43,665 nt of DNA from Branchiostoma floridae (taxonomy: Eukaryota > Chordata > Leptocardii > Amphioxiformes > Branchiostomatidae): positions 12,073,713 through 12,117,377 of the forward strand of contig NC_049988.1 of NCBI RefSeq assembly GCF_000003815.2, given 5' to 3'. Of the stretch, positions 40,680-43,665 are shown in pieces. The stretch's first letter is position 1. The number at the start of each line of letters is the position of its first letter. The notes beneath the pieces are model-generated. The model did not search any database. It saw only the letters and a program-made list of their open reading frames with translations, and had not been told where the DNA came from. Position numbers and translations under genes: made by a program.

Positions 40680-41604
40680 ATTACAAAAAGGAGCCAGAAA
40701 TGTACTTTGGGTAAAACAATGACCAAAAATTACAACATTAAGCGTTTTGTTGCACTGTATGCAAAAACGGGTTATAAAAGCCATTTCAAATGCGATTCTA
40801 CATTTGTATACCGATTTTTTACCGGTTATTTACTTGGAAAACCAAGGAACAGGAGCAAAAAAATGACTTTTTTGTAAAATAAATCTCAAAATTAAGCATT
40901 TTGTTGTACTGTATGTAAAACATGTTATTGAATCCATGTGTGCATATGTTCAGGGCATTGCTATACCGAATTCCAGGTCATTCAGTTGTAAAACCAGGGT
41001 AGGGGAGCCAAAAATGTACTTTTTTGGGGGAAAAATAAACCAAAAATCACAAACTTTTGCATTTTATTGAACAGTATGCCAAAAGTGTTATTGAATCCAT
41101 GTGCGTATGTGTCCAGGGCATTCCTATACCAAATTTCAGGTCATTTGGTTGTAAAGCCAGGGTGCTGGGGCCAAAAATGTAGTTTTTGGGCCAAATATGC
41201 CCAATAAAAGTCACAAAATTCAGCATTTTGTTCTATCATATGGCAAACCAGTTATCAACCCATGTGTGTACGTGTCCAGGACATTCCCATACCAAATTTC
41301 AGGTCATTTGGTTGTAATACCAGGGTGCTGGGGCCAAAAGATCCATTTTTTGGTCTAAAAACGACCAAAAAAACTCAATAAAATCATTTTAAAGGCAATT
41401 ATAAAAAAATCTAAAACAACCCTGCTTTTAGAAGTGATAGGTAAGTTCCTCTGTTACATACAATGATAATGAGATTCATTTCTGGTAAGCTACTCGACTG
41501 TTTTTCCAGGAATAATTCTATGGTTACGATTTTCTTGAAATGGAATATTGGTCTACTCTCGGGGCCACACACGTCCGATACGTAAAAGGCCCAAATTTAT
41601 TTTT

Positions 41605-41704
41605 NNNNNNNNNNNNNNNNNNNNNNNNNNNNNNNNNNNNNNNNNNNNNNNNNNNNNNNNNNNNNNNNNNNNNNNNNNNNNNNNNNNNNNNNNNNNNNNN
41701 NNNN
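41605..41704. other. Assembly gap (100 N) inside the right foldback arm
   Basis: 100 N is a common placeholder size. The left arm has about the same amount of sequence between the corresponding anchors (about 38880-38965), so the true gap is probably near 100 bp. Confidence 1.
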
Positions 41705-41959
41705 GGTCAAAAAATGGATTTTTGCCAATTTTGGAAATTCACGAAAACACATCATTTTTAAACATCTGCTGCACCTGACTACAAAAACATTTTGAGCATC
41801 ACTATATATCATTTTGTTCATTAGAATAGGGGTAATAACATATGCGAGAATCAATAAAATATCTGTTAAATTGTGGGGGCTACAGGAGTCCAAAGAAGAT
41901 CTATTTTGGACCCGACCATGCCTTCCCTTGGTGAAAATCCGCCATTTTGAAAAATAGCC

Positions 41960-41973
41960 GTTGCCATGGCAAC
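41960..41973. promoter_or_regulatory. Perfect RFX X-box palindrome in the right arm
   Basis: GTTGCCATGGCAAC, identical to 38604-38617, in the mirrored position. The flanking YY1-like core is conserved (CCGCCATTTT at 41939-41948), although nearby bases differ between arms. Confidence 0.7.
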
Positions 41974-42196
41974 CGGTGACCGCAGATCTAAAACTTTGCC
42001 ATTTTTGTAGGTTTGGACCAAGGCCCTACCACCACACAAAATTTAAGGAAAATTGATTTTTTGAGTTTGGCCACCCTATGCTTGGTTTTTACAGACAGAG
42101 CCTCTTAATTCATAGCCTTGGTAATATACGTCATAAATACAAACGAGACTTATCATAAGTGCATCATGAGCCTTGGAAATACATTAAGCGGATTTC

Positions 42197-42410
42197 TGTG
42201 TCTGTGTGGCGCAACGGCTAGAGCCTTGGAATCAGAACCAGTAGGTCCTGAGTTCGATACTCGCCATGCCCCTGCTCCCATGACGGTGGAGTGACGCCCA
42301 CCGAGCCTAACGGCTAATCTGTCTTAAAGTGAAAAAAAAAACACCTACGGGTTTGGTGCTGCCAGTGTGTCAACATCTGCACACTTGCCACTAAGATCCG
42401 TGAATTTGAT
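42197..42410 (+). mobile_element. tRNA-derived SINE with intact 13-bp target-site duplication
   Basis: TTAAGCGGATTTC occurs immediately before (42184-42196) and after (42411-42423). The head has TGTGTGGCGCAACGGCTAGAG (A box) and GAGTTCGATACTC (B box, about 42250). The body contains an A10 run, CACCTACGGGTTTGG, and ends ATCCGTGAATTTGAT. It is distinct from the 13969/29447 family: no CCCTTGGGAAAGGC core. Confidence 0.92.
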
Positions 42411-42594
42411 TTAAGCGGATTTCAGATATTCCATATGGTATCAATAAATGTCGTGCCCTAAATTGAAGTACAGTTTGTAACAATCAAAAAAGAATATGCT
42501 TATTAGGCATTGTACTCCTCGTAATCGTATTGTTTATTCCTGGTTATCTCTAGGCTATAAATCCAATTTGTACTATATGAGTAATGATGTACAC

Positions 42595-42749
42595 AATATA
42601 AACAAGCCTAATAATTCGGCTGTTGGGCCGCCATTTGGCTGTTAAAGAAATAAACCTCCCTCATGACCTCGATGAAAAGCGGCCTGCTGGCCGATTTGAG
42701 CTCCTCATGAATAAATGAAGGTTCAAACAAACAAACAAACAAACAAACA
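42595..42749 (+). mobile_element. Likely 3' end of a retroposon with (CAAA)n tail
   Basis: GGCTGTTGGGCCGCCATTTG, GCTGTTAAAGAAATAAACC and CTCATGAATAAATGAAGG lead into about six CAAA units (42724-42749). Two AATAAA motifs and a simple-repeat tail are typical of non-LTR retroposon 3' ends. No coding part is present. Confidence 0.5.
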
Positions 42750-42924
42750 TTCCCTCTCTCTCATATGCATACTGCCCAAAATCAACACTCATGCACCATT
42801 GGGACCCCAGTAACTACTGACATGCCAAAATCCGGATTGGATCCCGAGGACAAATAAAAGTGATCAACACTGAAATTCTGTTTCGAGCCGGCCTCCCAGC
42901 AATTTACCCTCTTAGTAAATTGAT

Positions 42925-43118
42925 GGCTTAGGTCACATTTCAAATCTGGGGCCAGGCCAGGATGTTTAAAGAAACGAAAAATTTAAATATATACCTAGAA
43001 ATATACACAAATTATGCCCATGAAGCTTTTGTTGACCTTTTGTGTATTTTGATGTCTTTTATATCATGCTTCCGAAAGCTGCTCGGCCGGACTCCGGTTT
43101 GGAAGTGTGACCTAAGCC
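42925..43118. mobile_element. Harbinger-like MITE, copy 4 (left part of a composite palindrome)
   Basis: The ends GGCTTAGGTCACATTTCAAA and TTTGGAAGTGTGACCTAAGC are inverted. The interior matches 9244-9437 (ACACAAATTATGCCCATGAA, TTTGTGTATTTTGATG). It abuts TTAA and the next element. Confidence 0.88.
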
Positions 43119-43122
43119 TTAA

Positions 43123-43368
43123 AGGCCCCCTCTCACTTGACGTGCGGCACGCTTGCGGCATTGCTGCGTTCGGAAGATGCTCAACGAATTTCAGAGATAA
43201 AGAACGAATTTTCTTACTTGTTGTGTATTTTGTGGTCTTCTATGTCACACTTTTACGTATTGCGCAATATCTGAATTATAACAAATCGGAGAAAATAACA
43301 AAACAGTACCGCAGTGAACGAACGCAGCAATGCCGCAAGCGTGCCGCACGTCAAGTGAGAGGGGGCCT
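43123..43368. mobile_element. 246-bp MITE with perfect 50-bp inverted ends and TTAA duplication
   Basis: 43123-43172 and 43319-43368 are exact complements over 50 bp, beginning AGGCCCCCTCTCACTTGACG. TTAA flanks at 43119-43122 and 43369-43372. The unblemished ends suggest a recent insertion or gene conversion. The ~146-bp interior is AT-rich and non-coding. Confidence 0.93.
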
Positions 43369-43372
43369 TTAA

Positions 43373-43532
43373 GGCTTAGATCACACTTCAAAACCGGAGT
43401 CCGGCCGAGCAGCTTTCGGAAGCTTGATATACAAGACATCGAAATCCACAAGAGCTCAACAAAAGCTTCATGGGGCTAATTTGTGTATCTTTCCGGGTAT
43501 ATATATAAATTTTTCGTATCTTTAAACATCCT
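43373..43532. mobile_element. Harbinger-like MITE, copy 5 (inverted, truncated)
   Basis: It is the near-exact inverted copy of 42957-43118 (GGCTTAGATCACACTTCAAA, CCGGAGTCCGGCCGAGCAGC, TTCATGGGGCTAATTTGTG). It stops at TTTAAACATCCT before the GC-rich end. With copy 4 it forms a ~580-bp palindrome around the TTAA element. Confidence 0.9.
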
Positions 43533-43665
43533 ATCAAGCTAAGCGTTCCCTCCCGACCACATGACTATTTTAGATGCCTTTATCTTAATTTTAGAGCTCT
43601 TCTCGATCCTGTTTAAACACTGCGATGTTCCAAATGACTGACCTTGTCTCCGTATTCTTAGTTAA
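43533..43665. other. Window end, nothing recognised
   Basis: No coding sequence or repeat was seen in the last 130 bases. Confidence 0.4.

Larger units (their letters stand above)
38459..42110. mobile_element. 3.65-kb giant foldback element with internally tandem arms
   Basis: The left arm (38459 to about 39893) and the right arm (about 40680-42110) are inverted copies with a midpoint near 40286. Checkpoints: CTGTAAAAACCAAGC / GCTTGGTTTTTACAG; GGTGGTAGGGCCTTGG / CCAAGGCCCTACCACC; GCATATGTTATTACCCC / GGGGTAATAACATATGC. Inner parts of the arms consist of a ~162-bp unit marked by GCCCTGGACATATG, at 39288, 39450 and 39612, with decayed versions at 39779. In the right arm it is at about 40949, 41111 and 41274. 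The ~785-bp centre holds more units and a second, decayed copy of an outer-arm segment. Long arms made of tandem units are the hallmark of Foldback-type transposons. No transposase is seen. Confidence 0.9.

Noticed and set aside
40142-40714. 190-codon open frame as a possible repeat protein
   Set aside because: It lies in the foldback tandem units, AT-rich, and unit spacings are not all multiples of three; kept only as a low-interest test.
42197-42275. Functional tRNA gene
   Set aside because: It sits inside a 214-bp insert bounded by a 13-bp target duplication, so it is the head of a SINE.
42962-43451. Paired + and - frames with nearly the same peptide as a duplicated gene
   Set aside because: The similarity is caused by the palindromic MITE composite; the peptides are translations of terminal repeats.

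Overview
The window looks like nuclear DNA of an invertebrate deuterostome, most likely an amphioxus (Branchiostoma-like). Reasons: a spliced multi-exon gene with short introns, abundant short palindromic DNA elements (MITEs) and tRNA-derived SINEs, allelic-looking homopolymers, and three assembly gaps (27501-28036, 32366-32591, 41605-41704). The species call is an inference. Nothing is bacterial: no operons, no CRISPR.

Genes. One protein-coding gene is clear: a class A (rhodopsin-family) neuropeptide receptor on the + strand, with four coding exons at 21306-21448, 21909-22160, 22641-22776 and 23381-24084. It carries all seven transmembrane segments, a DRY motif, the Cys3.25-Cys(EL2) pair, SWLP in TM6 and NPxxY in TM7. 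TM2-TM3 resemble the kisspeptin receptor (GPR54) and TM6-TM7 resemble galanin receptors. The first coding exon found begins in the middle of a codon and lacks a start. A TATA/GC-box promoter followed by a short exon ending ATG-TCA-G|GTGAGT (6801-6949) matches in phase and would complete a signal-peptide-like N-terminus (M-S-G-H-K-N-R...). It is proposed as the 5' exon across a ~14.4-kb intron. The splice acceptor of the next exon is duplicated in tandem (70-nt offset).

Everything else is repeats. 0-9 kb: microsatellites, a tRNA-SINE, a 618-bp foldback, a TTAA-flanked MITE, a ~170-180-bp tandem array. 9-20 kb (the proposed first intron): Harbinger-like and other MITEs, a retroelement C-terminal coding fragment (13172-13528), a second SINE, and tandem arrays invaded by elements. 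20-25 kb: the receptor, with a repeat of one family on each side, one of them in the likely 3'UTR. 26-43.6 kb: a dense cluster of foldback elements. One contains the largest gap (27398-28093). One has GC/poly-G arms (30024-31178). One has arms made of a ~20-bp motif (37587-38103) and is itself inserted in a split older element. One is a 3.65-kb foldback with arms of ~162-bp tandem units and a perfect RFX X-box palindrome in each arm (38459-42110). One is a nested MITE-in-MITE palindrome ending the window (42925-43532). A minus-strand non-LTR retrotransposon tail (32080-32325) and a SINE with a perfect 13-bp target duplication (42197-42410) also lie here.

All repeat boundaries were read by eye and may be off by a few bases. 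Family names given are structural (terminal repeats, target duplications), not database matches.
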